This document shows positions 51,086 through 62,509 of a DNA stretch of 64,000 nucleotides, piece after piece. The position numbers were made by a program, and so were the translations under genes. Positions within the stretch are counted from its first letter, which is position 1. Every line of letters begins with the position of its first letter. The notes under the pieces were generated by a model, which saw nothing but the letters and a program-made list of their open reading frames with translations, did no database searches and was not told the DNA's origin. Source of the stretch: Centrapalus pauciflorus (Eukaryota; Streptophyta; Magnoliopsida; Asterales; Asteraceae); assembly GCA_020465985.1 (NCBI GenBank), contig JAANYP010004711.1, positions 172,750-236,749 of the forward strand, written 5' to 3'.

Positions 51086-51597
51086 GGGATTATTGCGTAA
51101 AAACACCAAACTTGTTAGTTTTTTTGTGATTAAAACCCCAAACCAATTTTCGTTGTATATAAAACCCCGAACTAGCTAAAAATCAGTAAATCAAGGTTTT
51201 ATCAATGGGTAACCGGTTAAAACCGGTTATTAGTCCTACGTGGACCGGTAAATAACCTACGTGGAATAAATTTTAATTATTGAAACCGATTGCTAAGTAT
51301 TACACATCATTTAAACCCCCCGTGATGATGTAATCCTGTTTAAACATTACAATTAAAAATTATCAACGGTTTTAAATGTTTGATACTTGCAACCGGTTTC
51401 AACAATTAAAATTTATTCTACGTAGATTATTTACCGGTCTACGTATGATTAATAATCGGTTTCAACCGGTTACCCATTAATAAAACCTTGATTTACTGAT
51501 TTTTAGTTAGTTCGGGGTTTTCTATTCAACGAAAAATTATTTGGGGTTTTAATCACAAAAAACTAACAAGTTGAAGGTTTTTTTGCGCAATTATCCT
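51086..51597. mobile_element. Mutator-like MITE, complete, 9-bp TSD
   Basis: A 512-bp palindromic element, GGGATTATTGCGTAAAAAC to the complement of AGGATAATTGCGCAAAAAAA, flanked by AATTATTAA (51077-51085, 51598-51606). It contains mirrored AACCGGTT and TACGTGGACCGG blocks. Same family as 25853-26852 and 5861-6145. Confidence 0.82.
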
Positions 51598-51606
51598 AAT
51601 TATTAA

Positions 51607-52005
51607 TTCATTAGTTGTCATCTATTAATTAAGATAAACACAATTGACTATATTATCCTTTTTTTACTTATAACCAAACACGGATGGACTCGGTTTTCCA
51701 GTCTAACATGGTACCCCATTGATCTCGACTATATATATATATATATCGAATCAAATTAAACAATAAATAAATTTTGAGAAGCGTGAGAAACACTGTGATT
51801 CTTATTTTTGCATATTGATTCGTCAATTTTTAAATATATGAATAATGAAGATAAAGTGAATCAACAATCCATTATTTTTTACATTGCTTCATTAATTTTT
51901 CAATAAAAATAATGAATCACAAATTAAAAAAATGGTACAACGTATACAGTTAATGAAGCATAGTTCTTCTCATTTCTCAAGATATACTTAGTTTCTCAAC
52001 ACAAG

Positions 52006-52053
<48 letters not shown>

Positions 52054-52685
52054 AGGTTCGTGTGAATACTTAAAAAAATACAGAATACTGTGCGTATTTG
52101 TGAACACATGAGCTTCGAGTGTGAACATGCTACAAAAAAAGTTTTTTTTTTTATATTCACGTAGAAAAAAATAATACAATGCTATTTGTAAAAAAACTAC
52201 AGACATGTAGACCTTACCCTACCTAAGTTCATATATTTACTGTGCGTATTTGTGAACACATGCGCTTCAAGTGACGACTCACTGTTATGAAATAATGAAA
52301 ACTCTCTAAATATAATGTTTTATGATGATCAATATTTACAGCGTACAAACAGATACATATATAAACTTACCCTACCTAAGTTCATATATACAATTAGATT
52401 ATGTCTGACTTATACTAAATCCTAATATTCTATTCTATCTCATATTCTTTGTAGTTGGAGGAAATTGGGCGATATAATGAGACCGAAAAACAATAAAGAC
52501 ATAGGCATAATAGAGGCGGAAATTTTGACTATATATGAAATAAAAAACAAAAGAAAGAAATTAAATTGTGGTGGCAAATTGATGACGAAGAATTTGTGAC
52601 CAAAGCGGTTGTGCAAGTCTTCACCTTTCGAAGGTGCGATGAGAGGAGCTATGATGGTGTGTTGGCAAAACCCAGAAGTACGTTG
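51607..52685. other. Intergenic; (CA)n(TA)n microsatellite at 52009-52052
   Basis: AT-rich without recognised genes. A (TA)n run also lies at about 51730-51745. Confidence 0.55.
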
Positions 52686-52693
52686 ACTTGAAT

Positions 52694-53023
52694 CAGGGTC
52701 GTCCCATGGATTTTGGAGGCCCTGTACACATGCATATGATATAGGCCCTTAATTATGAAAAATTTAAATAATATATTACTCAATTTGTAACTGAGTTTTA
52801 ATATGTAAATTAAATGTCGTGAACGACAAATTTTATATGTTTGTACATTCAATAATACTTCTAAAATGGTATATAATATGTTTAAAACGAAATAATGATT
52901 AATGAGAAACTAATATTCAAAATACTTCGTTTAATATTCTGATCATTTTTACAATTGTGAGGCCCTACAAAATCGGAGGCGCTGTGCGGTCGACCTTCTC
53001 GCACGCCCTAAAAAACGGGCCTG
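52694..53023. mobile_element. hAT-type MITE, 330 bp
   Basis: Ends CAGGGTCGTCCCATGG and the complement of CAGGCCCGTTTTTTAGGG, flanked by the perfect 8-bp duplication ACTTGAAT (52686-52693, 53024-53031). Same terminal type as 16169-16584. Confidence 0.85.
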
Positions 53024-53031
53024 ACTTGAAT

Positions 53032-53811
53032 GATAAGTAATAAAAATTAATCTAAATTTATACATGCGTCATTGCTAGGACAAAAGAAATAGAAAAAAAT
53101 GAAAGAAAGAAAGACACCATTCAAGAGGGATGACAGAGGGAAGAAGAGTTGCGGTGCCTATAATTATAATGTATTACAATGATTAATAATATCTGTATCG
53201 TACAAAGGTATACAATCTAAACTCATCTTATACAATTGGGTCTGGCTATTTTATACTAAACCCTAAGGCCTCCGTTTGACTCACAAAAATGAATATTAAA
53301 GAAATTGGAGTTTATTATTATTTTATATGGATATTTAGGGCATATCCCTCTAGCCAAAATAGATTTACGTGAACACACAAATGTTATCATTTTCTTGAAC
53401 CGATCAAGATTTGAACACACTGTACCTCTAATTTCTAAAATTTAATTTCATGATGATAACCATCGTTAACAACCTTCGTTGGTTAGCCATTATAATTTTG
53501 GTCCAATAGTTTGGTTTGGATTCAATTCTTTGATTTTATAGTTCATGACTAACCTTGAATTATTTTGGTCCCCTTTTTGTCATTTTTACATGAATAGAGA
53601 AAGACAAATATGGGGGGTTGGGTACTTTGAAAACTCTATTACTTCGTATTTGGAATTGGAATGGTCAATTCCAATGAGACTAGTACAATGGAATGGTCCC
53701 ATACCCTTAAAAGCCTTTTTAATTTATTCATTGATATTGTTTTGATTTGATGCCATTCTCACCCTAAAATCTCATCATTCATCTCTTGCAACAAGTGTGT
53801 CAATTTTAACC
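53032..53811. other. Intergenic, no recognised gene
   Basis: AT-rich. A 66-codon frame at 53545-53745 has no recognised motif. Confidence 0.45.
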
Positions 53812-53819
53812 CATTCAAG

Positions 53820-54179
53820 TAGACCTGACAATTCATGTATTCGTGTCGTTTTCATTTGTCAGACACGAATTTGACACGACACGAATACACGAAGGGTAAT
53901 AAATTTTATCGCACTTTTTAAAATATATTTGTGTCGTGTATTCGTGTTGTGTCGTGTCTCTTACAAACTCGAGTATTCACGTCTACATTCAAGCAAACGG
54001 GTCAAACGGGTTAACGACCAAATGTCATAAATTTTACATAATTTTGAATTTTTTCAAAGAATAATATTTTTAATACACCATTTTATAGATTTTCAATTAA
54101 AAAAATTATGTTCTATCTTAGTTTTCTACAATGAGTCCATTTAATTGTTCGGACCATTAGGTCAAAATTGTCACCCCTA
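53820..54179. mobile_element. hAT-type MITE with GTGTCGTGT-rich interior
   Basis: Ends TAGACCTGACAATTC and the complement of TAGGGGTGACAATTTTGACC, flanked by CATTCAAG (53812-53819) and CATGCAAG (54180-54187), an 8-bp duplication with one mismatch. The interior has inverted ACACGAATTTGACACGACAC / GTGTCGTGTATTCGTGT blocks. Confidence 0.7.
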
Positions 54180-54187
54180 CATGCAAG

Positions 54188-55600
54188 TACTCATTTTTTA
54201 CCAATAATTTACTATACAACATTTACAATAACATGACAAATTATAATCAAGTACCTTAAAAATATGAAATAAAGTCAGTCACATGTTAAGGTTGTTAAGG
54301 TGTTAATTGTTAACATCAATACTCAAACAAACAATGTTATATTGATCGGATAAGGAAGTTTAATTGAACACAACTGTCTCCTTGTTAAACGACCAGTTTG
54401 CTAGAAAAGCGATGTTAACTTGTTTTTCAAAACCAAGATTTAGGTTCAACTTGAACGACTTTTTTAAGATACCGGTTAGACTAGGCTGTTTGGGGTAAAA
54501 ATGACAGTGATATTTTATCGAGCAACTTGAGTGGACCTTGAGCACGATCCTAAAAGTCGAACTTTAGACAAACCAAGTTCGGAGTAGTAATGGCTAGGTT
54601 TATTGAGATTTTTGAGTCTTATATGTGTGTATGGCGGCAAACGAGTCAAGCTTTTTATCGATCCTTGTGTTAAAGAGGACAGAATATAGAAAAAAATAAT
54701 TGGGTTAGTTTATTGATACTAAATCCAAATCTATCTAATAAGACGTTAAAAAAAGTTTTCAACTTGTTTTAGTTATCAAATATAATGTTTACATATATAT
54801 TTAAGTTTTTTGAGCTGAAGTTAAGTCTAATTCTGGTCATTCTCAATCCAAGCTCAAACTTACATTTTAAAAAGCAAATTGAGATATCGAGCCAAACATG
54901 AACCTAGCCTAAACTAGTCGTAACGAGCTCGAACTTGCTTTATTTTTTTATAGCTTGATGGGTCGAATTTTTGTATATGTTGGTTTTGAACAAATATAAA
55001 AAGTATTTTTGTTTTTTTTCAAAAGAATGTTTCGATTCCAAGAACCCCTTTTTTGAGGGCCATACATATAATAAATGAAGTAATAATGTTTGGAAGCATA
55101 TAGTATGGTTGTCATCCACTTCTCAGTACCAATGAATCTCCACAACCTAAAGCAAGGGGGGCCATGCCTTTTACCTGAGGTTCATGGAATCATTTTGCTT
55201 TATGTTCATCAAATATATATACAACTTTTAACGGATGTTAGTTACACATGACATTAAAAGTAAAGAAAAACTATAAAACTTCATTCTTTTTTCATTATTT
55301 TGGTTATGTATTCATTCGTTAGATCGATTAAATGACGTATTCGTTGTTAAAAGGTTAAAAACAACACATGTTAAAAGACGATGAAATACGTACGATGATG
55401 TCTCACGAAACCGATGACCGAAACGGGTAAACCACAGGCACTATCATCCAAGAATCAAATCGAAACAAATTAGTGAAATATTATACTTCTTCCTACCAAA
55501 GGCTCCTTCTTTTATTATTTGCTTAGCTGGCACCAGCTTCCCCACTCCAGTTGTCATCTGGTCACAAGCTTCCTCATCTTTTCTTTAAAACTGCATACAC
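54188..55600. other. Intergenic, upstream of XTH
   Basis: AT-rich. The last few hundred bases should contain XTH promoter elements, but nothing specific beyond the TATA box is readable by eye. Confidence 0.45.
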
Positions 55601-55619
55601 TCCTTCTCTTTTATTCATT

Positions 55620-55631
55620 TACTATATATAT
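55620..55631 (+). promoter_or_regulatory. TATA box of the XTH gene
   Basis: ACTATATATATC lies about 95-100 bp before the start codon, leaving about 65-70 bases for a 5' UTR. Confidence 0.65.
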
Positions 55632-55723
55632 CCATACTCATAAAAGCTTTATACCCACAACTCAAAAACCTATTCTTTCTTTCTTTCTGGGTTACTTTCA
55701 AACAATCTTGAAATTTATTAAAA

Positions 55724-57296
55724 ATGGAATCTTGCTCTAATGGCTTCTCAAAAGGTGTTTCTTTTACTGTTTTAATGGTGGTTTTAACTTCTTTCTTTGT
55801 ATTTGCTTCTGCTGGCAACTTCTACCAAGATTTTGACCTCGTTTGGGGTGACCGTCGGGCCAAGATTTTCAATGGCGGTCAGCTTTTGTCACTCTCTTTG
55901 GATAGAGTTTCTGGGTCAGGGTTTAAGTCCAAAAAAGAGTATTTGTTTGGGAGGATTGATATGCAACTCAAGCTTGTTGCAGGCAACTCTGCTGGAACTG
56001 TTACTGCTTATTATGTAAGTTTTTTCTTTTTTTCATTTTCTAAAACCATGCTGTTAAGGGTTGTACCTTGTGTTGTGTTAGTTTCTCATGCATATTGCTT
56101 AAAAAAGTTGGTTGCTTTATGGAATTTTTCTGAAAGCAACTTGTGGGTTGGAAAAGGACATTCTTGATCACAAGTTTTCTTTTCTATATTACAATTTTGA
56201 ATGATCAAAGCAATATATATCATGTGTTCCTAATAAATAAAGTCTTTCGTCTAACGATATCAAACTGTTTTTCTACGTAAAATGGTTATGGGTTCAATTC
56301 TCGTTTCATAGGATAAATAGGTGGTAACGTAAGTTGTTTTTCGAAATTTGTTGCAAAATAATCAACATCTAAATTATCTTCAAATCTTAATTATGTTTAT
56401 TTGTTACAGTTAACATCAGAAGGACCGACTCACGACGAAATCGATTTCGAGTTCTTGGGGAATACTAGTGGTGACCCTTACATTCTTCACACCAATGTGT
56501 TCACTCAAGGGAAAGGTGACAGAGAACAACAATTCTACCTCTGGTTTGATCCAACCAGAAACTTCCACACCTATTCCATCATCTGGGATTCACGACAAAT
56601 AGTGTAAGCAAATAATGGGTTATCGCATTGCTATATGTACACCCCTCTCCTTAATTTTCACTAATTACATGCCCCTTACTCACATGATTTATGTTAATGA
56701 CGTGTGACTCAATGATTAAAAGTTAATCCCCTCTCACGTAAAGAAGAGAGTGTGAGATTAGCAATTGAGAGGGTGTGCATATAGAATTACCCGATCATAA
56801 TTACCAAATTAGCTCGTTTTTAAAAGTTTAATTACAGACAAAAAAAGAGTATAGTTTATAGTTATTACCAAAACAAACAATAAGTTATGCTGGTATTATA
56901 AAACTGAACAATTTGCTATATAATTCTTGTATTTTCAGTTTCTTGGTGGATAACACTCCCATAAGAGTATTTGCAAATGCCGAAAGGAAAGGTGTTCCTT
57001 TTCCTAAAAACCAACCGATGAGGATACACTCGAGTTTATGGAACGCGGACGATTGGGCAACGAGGGGTGGTTTGGTTAAAACGGATTGGTCGAAGGCACC
57101 GTTTACAGCGTACTATCGTAACTTCAACGTGCAGGGTTCGAGGACTTCGAGGTTTACGAATGGAGCATGGCAAAGCCAAGAACTTGATCCATATAGCAGA
57201 AGAAGATTGAGATGGGTTCAGAAGAATTATATGATTTATAACTACTGCACAGATTTAAAACGCTTCCCTCAAGGTTTACCTCCAGAGTGTAGATAA
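55724..57296 (+). CDS. Xyloglucan endotransglucosylase/hydrolase, XTH15/16-like (3 exons)
   Basis: Exons: 55724-56014, 56410-56603, 56939-57296; introns are GT-AG and the joined frame is 280 codons. GH16 enzyme of the cell wall that cuts and rejoins xyloglucan during growth. An N-terminal hydrophobic segment ends ...FVFASA, a likely signal peptide before GNFYQDFDLVWG. The catalytic box HDEIDFEFLG is at residues 105-114, with nucleophile Glu107 and acid/base Glu111. Asn115 (NTS) follows as the conserved N-glycosylation site. The C-terminal XET domain has SSLWNADDWATRGG, KTDWSKAPFTAYYRNFNV, RRRLRWVQKNYMIYNYC and GLPPEC. Only the last cysteine pair remains: the variable loop that usually holds another Cys pair has none (VQGSRTSRF). 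LVDNTPIRVF and RRRLRWVQK resemble XTH15/16. Intron 2 contains a MITE. Confidence 0.93.
56617..56792. mobile_element. hAT-type MITE in XTH intron 2
   Basis: Ends GGGTTATCGCATTGCTATAT and the complement of GGGTAATTCTATATGCACAC. It is the same family as 39420-39592. The target duplication is not clear here. It fills about half of intron 2 and leaves the splice sites intact. Confidence 0.65.
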
Positions 57297-58100
57297 TGAA
57301 TGAATAATGATTAAGGTTGATTAATCTTTAATTAAAGGGTTTTAATTAACTTGTCTTTCTGATAATCGTACGATTGTTAATGCATGTAATAATGATGAAG
57401 GTTAATAAATTTCTCTATTTACGTTTGTTGTACTGTTTAAAAATGTAATCTTTATGAGTCGTTTATACGAACAAAATCATAATCGCCTAAGCGGTTAAGG
57501 CCATGTTTAGTTGATGGAAACATAGGGTTGCGTTTAGTTCACGAAAACTAGTTGATTTTCGATTTCAGTTTTCAACTTATAGTTATTTTAAAAAAACAAG
57601 GGTTTCTATGAAAAGTGAAAACTTGTTTAGATGATGAAGTTTTTGTTTTAAGAAAAATGAGATAAGTGATTATAAAATAAGAAAATAGGTTAGGTAATAG
57701 AAAAATAAGAGAGAGAAAGAGAGTATTATAAAAAATATAGGGTAGGTAATAGAAAAGAAAGAAAGAGAATATGAAAAGTGGTATTTTAAAAAATGAAATA
57801 AAAATTTATGAAATTGTTGTTAAGTAAACAAGTTTTCATTTTCATTGAAAAGTGAGATGGTTTTATGAAAACATGTTCATCGGCTTTTTTTTTTTTTTTT
57901 TAAATATTGAAAAAAACTGTAACTTATTTTCAACAATTTTTAAATTTAAATGAAAACAAAGAATTTTCAAATTCCAAAATCAAGTTTAGAGGATTTGTCA
58001 CTTGTTTTTAACGTCTGAAAACATTTTTTTAAAAATTGAAATTGAAAATAATGAAAAATTTTATTTTCTAAGTGGCATGAATTTAAAATCCACCAAACTT
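57297..58100. other. XTH 3' region and intergenic
   Basis: An AATAAATTTC about 105 bp after the stop could serve polyadenylation. Further on, the CATGTTTAGTTGATGG and TTGCGTTTAGTTCACG segments (57500-57550) look like worn MITE termini. Confidence 0.45.
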
Positions 58101-58103
58101 TTA

Positions 58104-58417
58104 GGGGGCGTTTGGTTCGTGGATTTTTGTACCTGGGATTTGCATTTTGTCAAAGGATTTGCATTATGCAGCATTTGCATTTGTCAGGATTTTGTCAAAA
58201 AATTTGCATTATCTTATAGAAAAAATTAGTTAATCTGAAAAATGCAAGGTAACTGGGATTTAAAATCCTAGGGGGATGCTGGGATTTTATACAACAAAGA
58301 ATGGAAGGATTTAAGAAATCTTGGGATTTTAAATCCTTGCTAAAATCTGCGAACCAAACGCAGGATTTTAAATGCAAATACCAGGAAATCCCAGAAAATC
58401 GCGAACCAAACGCCCCC
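58104..58417. mobile_element. Tourist/PIF-Harbinger-type MITE, copy 2
   Basis: Ends GGGGGCGTTTGGTTCGTGG and the complement of GGGGGCGTTTGGTTCGCGA, flanked by TTA (58101-58103, 58418-58420). It lies about 0.8 kb after XTH. Confidence 0.9.
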
Positions 58418-58420
58418 TTA

Positions 58421-59040
58421 AGGTTGGGGAGTTAGAGACAAATGGATGGGTGGGCATGTTTTAGACATAAACAAAAGGAGGTGCATGCCTCCATATAAAA
58501 AAAAGTAAGCTATTCTTATTCCTTACCAATCATAAACTTTTTTTGTTTCACCACATGATTAGATATTTTTTATAATTATAGCAAACAAAGAACAAGAAAA
58601 CATAAATTTTCATGATACGGGTCTGACATGAGGATACAACAATCTATTTAATATGGTATTAAATCTGTCGAATCAAACCAAAATAAGATGTAAAAACCAT
58701 GATTATTAGAGTAACACGTTTATGTGTGTCTTGAATCTGTATGAAATGACTATTTAATATTGTATTGTAGCTGTCGAGTTAAACCAAAATGGAATGTATA
58801 TAAATCGTGATTAATAGAGTATTTTCAACAATATAATCATTAATTATGATACGTAAATGTAGCCAACTTAAATTATGTATCGAAGTCAATGTATTCTCTG
58901 CTTTCGGTCTGAGTTTATAAATTGAAGGTGTTTGAATCACTCCCGAAACCCATAAATGGTTAAATCATTAAAGGAACATAAATATAAAACTTCTTTCAAT
59001 ATAAATATTAGAAAAACTAATATAAAACATTAAAAATTTT
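58421..59040. other. Intergenic between XTH and UGT, no gene
   Basis: AT-rich; nothing recognised. Confidence 0.5.
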
Positions 59041-59094
59041 GAAATCCATATATATATATATTGAAAACTTCAATGCATCGAAGAATATTGGAGA

Positions 59095-59200
59095 ACCATA
59101 ATGAATCGCAAGAAAATCGTAATGCATCACGTGGAAATCGATGCATCACGCGGGAATTTGATGCATCACATGAAAATAATGATGCATTATGCGGGAATTG
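59095..59200. repeat. TGATGCATCACG short repeat array
   Basis: Four to five degenerate copies of a roughly 20-bp unit, TGATGCATCACGYGGGAATT, followed by ATTTGTGGTGATGCATGG and later TATATATA. The same unit and order occur at 40168-40330. The array lies about 125 bp past the UGT stop codon. Confidence 0.65.
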
Positions 59201-59324
59201 TGATTCATTTGTGGTGATGCATGGCGCTTCTTCGAGATTATTCAATATGCATGGAGGTTCCCCGTTGAGTATATATAACAAAATGATGTCGTTTTAGTCC
59301 TCCCAAAGCCCATATTGTTCCAAT

Positions 59325-60686
59325 TCAAACTTTATCCAAGAAATCATGGAGGTTGATGATGCATTGTCCGCCATTTTTAAGAGCTTCTCTTCCCAAATCC
59401 CTCCATTTTTTTACATTTCTCTTTATCTCTTCATCTCCAATCACCATTTCTACACATCTTTTGATCTCCTTACCTTCCACCACTCCATCTTCTTCCCTCC
59501 TCCTCACCCTCACCCCTGTTTTCCATACGTCTTCGATCATCTTCGCGTTCGGTCCCTGATCCGACCATTGTGAAAACACCACCGTCGGTACACCCGTCAC
59601 CAACGTCTCCATCGTCGAGTTCCACCCGCAATGCATCACGAAACACCCGATTGCTTCGTGACTCAATACCCTCACCTGAGAACACCAACTCACTATCATC
59701 CCCTGTTTTTTCAGTTCCTCTGTTTTGCTCAATCTTGTTTGTGCCTTCTCATAATCTCTAATCACCCATAGAAACGGCCGTTGAATCTCGATCAATCCAA
59801 TTGCGATTTCCTCCAATTGATCCGTAGAGAAACTCGCGATTGTTCCAAATGAAACGTACACAACCGATGATTTCGGTTGTGTATCTAACCATTTGATGTA
59901 ATCATCCTCTGGTTTTTCAAAGAAATCCCTCCCCAAGGAACCGTTTGTTGAGTCTTTTTCGTCGAAGAAATCCGATGGGATTAACGGTCCAATTGGAAGG
60001 AACTCGGGTTTCTTAATTACCTTGATGGCATCAGGTTCTAGCTCACTAAAACTATTTACAAGTATTGATGTGTCTAATTTGAGTACATCAATATGTTCTT
60101 TCATGAGTTCTAAAAGAAACTCATGTTCCTTCGGGCTTGACGGCAAGATAAACGACGGTAGATCAGCGACGGTTAGTGGCGGCAGACCAGGCAAATCAAT
60201 CGGAAACGTTGGGTTGTCGATGTTACTCGATATCAAATCATGATATTCATTGAAATAGTAGTAGTAAAGATCCAAAACAGTGGCTGGTTGGCACCAGAGA
60301 AGACTCGATTTGACACCGTGCGAATTCGCCACCCGTGCCGCCCACGGGATGACCGTCGTGTACACCAAATGATCAAACGGACGGCCTTCGGTGTTAGCCG
60401 AGGTGATGAGTTTCGCAACAGCTGAAGCACCATGTGTATCGAAATCGGAGACGAATTGTTTCAAGGTGGTAGTTGGTAGTTTACCGTCGTCATGGCCGTC
60501 GGAAAATGGAGCAAAGGTTAGGCCTTTAGGGGTGGTTTCTTTGTGAATCCGTCGGATGACGGAGAGACTGGTGGATAAGGTGACATGGATACCTAGTTTG
60601 ACAAGGCGGTTGGCGAAGCGGAAGGCTGGGTTGATGTGGCCTTGGCCTGCGTAGGCGACAATTAGGATTTTCCGATGACCGGACAT
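59325..60686 (-). CDS. UDP-glycosyltransferase, UGT75-like (intronless, 453 aa)
   Basis: GT1-fold plant UGT that transfers a sugar, probably glucose from UDP-glucose, to a small lipophilic acceptor in the cytosol. The N-terminus KILIVAYAGQGHINPAFRFA carries the catalytic His17. The linker precedes a SSVVYVSFGTIASFS segment that starts the C-terminal lobe. The 44-residue PSPG sugar-donor box is at about 334-377, from WCSQVRVLSH through CFVMHCGWNST to the terminal DQ; Gln at the last position usually goes with glucose. Where many plant UGTs have a catalytic Asp, this protein reads YTTVIPWAA, with Thr, as I recall for UGT75 members. The family includes anthocyanin 5-O- and acyl-ester glucosyltransferases; acceptor cannot be inferred. 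Odd: Met for the usual Thr before HCGWNS, and GGQCIINL near the C-terminus in place of GGSS-type sequence. Confidence 0.92.
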   Translation of the reverse strand: MSGHRKILIVAYAGQGHINPAFRFANRLVKLGIHVTLSTSLSVIRRIHKETTPKGLTFAPFSDGHDDGKLPTTTLKQFVSDFDTHGASAVAKLITSANTEGRPFDHLVYTTVIPWAARVANSHGVKSSLLWCQPATVLDLYYYYFNEYHDLISSNIDNPTFPIDLPGLPPLTVADLPSFILPSSPKEHEFLLELMKEHIDVLKLDTSILVNSFSELEPDAIKVIKKPEFLPIGPLIPSDFFDEKDSTNGSLGRDFFEKPEDDYIKWLDTQPKSSVVYVSFGTIASFSTDQLEEIAIGLIEIQRPFLWVIRDYEKAQTRLSKTEELKKQGMIVSWCSQVRVLSHEAIGCFVMHCGWNSTMETLVTGVPTVVFSQWSDQGPNAKMIEDVWKTGVRVRRREEDGVVEGKEIKRCVEMVIGDEEIKRNVKKWRDLGREALKNGGQCIINLHDFLDKV

Positions 60687-60887
60687 TGGCGGAGGAAGGC
60701 GGTGGTGAGGTGGAAGAAGGAAATTGCATAAAAATCAAACGGCGACAGGAAGATAATATTTGTGAATACTTTAATGGGTGGCTCAGTGAGTCAGTGGCTT
60801 TGCATTGACAAGTGGAAACTGATCGTTTTCTTCTAAAATTAAATAAGGTTGAAAATTTTGGGTCGGATTAGATTAGGATGTGAAGAA

Positions 60888-60899
60888 AGATTATATAAT
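60888..60899 (-). promoter_or_regulatory. Possible TATA box of the UGT gene
   Basis: On the minus strand TATTATATAATC lies about 205 bp before the start codon. In such AT-rich DNA this is weak evidence. Confidence 0.3.
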
Positions 60900-61606
60900 A
60901 TTAGTTTAATTGAATCCCAAAAAAAAAAACCAAATTAAAAATACGAAATCTAAATAACTTGAGAAATAAAAATTGAAAAATTAAAGTGGTTAACTTGGTT
61001 GACTAAAAGAAACTCAAACCTGACCTGATAATAAATTGGTTTAAAAATAGGTCTAACATGATTTTGATGCGAAAACATAGTCAACATGAATCTGATAACC
61101 CAAAATATAGCTCGATTACGAGGCCATTTATGATATCACAGGAAGGCTATGATAATATAACTGTTATGGCAGGAGCGAACGATAGCGGCAAAGGATGAAC
61201 AACGACAACTAAAGGTGCGTTAGTCGTCGGCTTGACAAAAGGACAAACGAAAACAAGCCATATTTGTTTAAGATTCGTTCCTGGGATAGGATGAGAGGAA
61301 AAAGAATTCGCCACTCAATGGGAACGACAAGGAAGAAAGGGAGTGACGATCACTACTGCGAACGACGGAGAATCACACAATTTCATTCCAATTCTAATGA
61401 CTCCTTCAGGATTTTGTAAAATAAACATTCTTTAAGATTTTGAGAAAATGTAGAATCATGAAAACCCAGTAAGTATATTGTATTATATTTACAGAATATA
61501 CAAACTACAAAGGATAGTAGAGAACCTAAATCGACTGTAAGTTTATCGGTATAATTTAGTTAGGTTATCTACACTAAACTATAATATTCTATTTTATCTA
61601 ATACTC
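60900..61606. other. Intergenic, no recognised gene
   Basis: Less AT-rich at 61150-61370 (GGAGCGAACGATAGCGGC and onward), resembling 62555-62800; probably two copies of an unidentified degenerate repeat. Confidence 0.4.
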
Positions 61607-61614
61607 CTTCACAA

Positions 61615-62087
61615 TAGACCTGAAAATGGATCAATTTTAATCCAAATCTAATTAAATGTTATAATAGATCTAAAAAAGCAATCTAATTATTCATGTCAAA
61701 ATCCAATAGATTAATTCATATAGTTGGATCAACAAGTGGTTTGATATCTATGCTACACCACTTACCCTACACCACCTCCACCACCACAGCCACACCGCCC
61801 TCGCCGTTGCCACCATATACTCTGCCAACGCCCTTCCCCTCGCTGCAACCGTCATCACCGCCACCTCCCTCGTCGCCACTACCGACGCCGCCTTCACTTG
61901 TCGTATGGGGTGGATGAAAAAATAAATGAGTCAATCTGGATTATGATCCACATGTCTAAATTAGTTACTTCATAGTTCAGATCATGTTTTGTTGGCTAAT
62001 GGATCAAATTCATGATCCACTTAATTGGATCATAAATCTGTTGGATCACGATACAAGCCAATCCAAATCCATTCATTAGCAGACCTA
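61615..62087. mobile_element. hAT-like MITE with CCACC-rich insert
   Basis: Ends TAGACCTGAAAATGGATC and the complement of TAGGTCTGCTAATGAATGG. Flanks CTTCACAA (61607-61614) and TTTCACAG (62088-62095) match in 6 of 8. The middle has a pyrimidine-rich CCACC/CGCC segment (61760-61905) that gives a proline/serine-rich frame, probably a spurious ORF. Confidence 0.5.
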
Positions 62088-62208
62088 TTTCACAGTTGAG
62101 TTAGGAGGAAATCAAAGGCTTAACTGGAATGGAAAACAATAAAAGTATGAACATAATAGAAGAAATCTTTGTAAAATACTAAACCTAATAAGAACAAATA
62201 AAAAGTAA

Positions 62209-62506
62209 GGGGGCGTTTGGTTTGCAGATTTTTCCTTGGGATTTGTATTTTGTCAAATGATTTGCATTATGCAACATTTGCATTTATCAGGATTTTGTCA
62301 AAGAATCTAATTTTAAGAAAAATTTGTTAATCTGAAAAATGTAAGGTAACTGAGATATAATATCCTAGGGGGGAGGCTGAGTTATTAAATAACAAAGAAG
62401 GAAGGGATTTCAGAAATCCTGGGATTTTAAATCCTTACTGAAATCTGCGAACCAAACACAGTATTTTAAATGCAAATCCCAGAAAATCCGCGAATCAAAC
62501 GCATCC
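62209..62506. mobile_element. Tourist/PIF-Harbinger-type MITE, copy 3
   Basis: Starts GGGGGCGTTTGGTTTGCAG and ends with the complement of GGATGCGTTTGATTCGCGG, flanked by TAA (62206-62208, 62507-62509). It is more diverged than copies 1 and 2. Confidence 0.85.
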
Positions 62507-62509
62507 TAA

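Noticed and set aside
59346..60433. Plus-strand frames opposite the UGT gene
   Set aside because: Shadows of the intact 453-codon UGT frame on the minus strand.
61693..61917. Proline/serine-rich protein
   Set aside because: It reads a pyrimidine-rich stretch within a hAT-like MITE; low complexity and no gene context.
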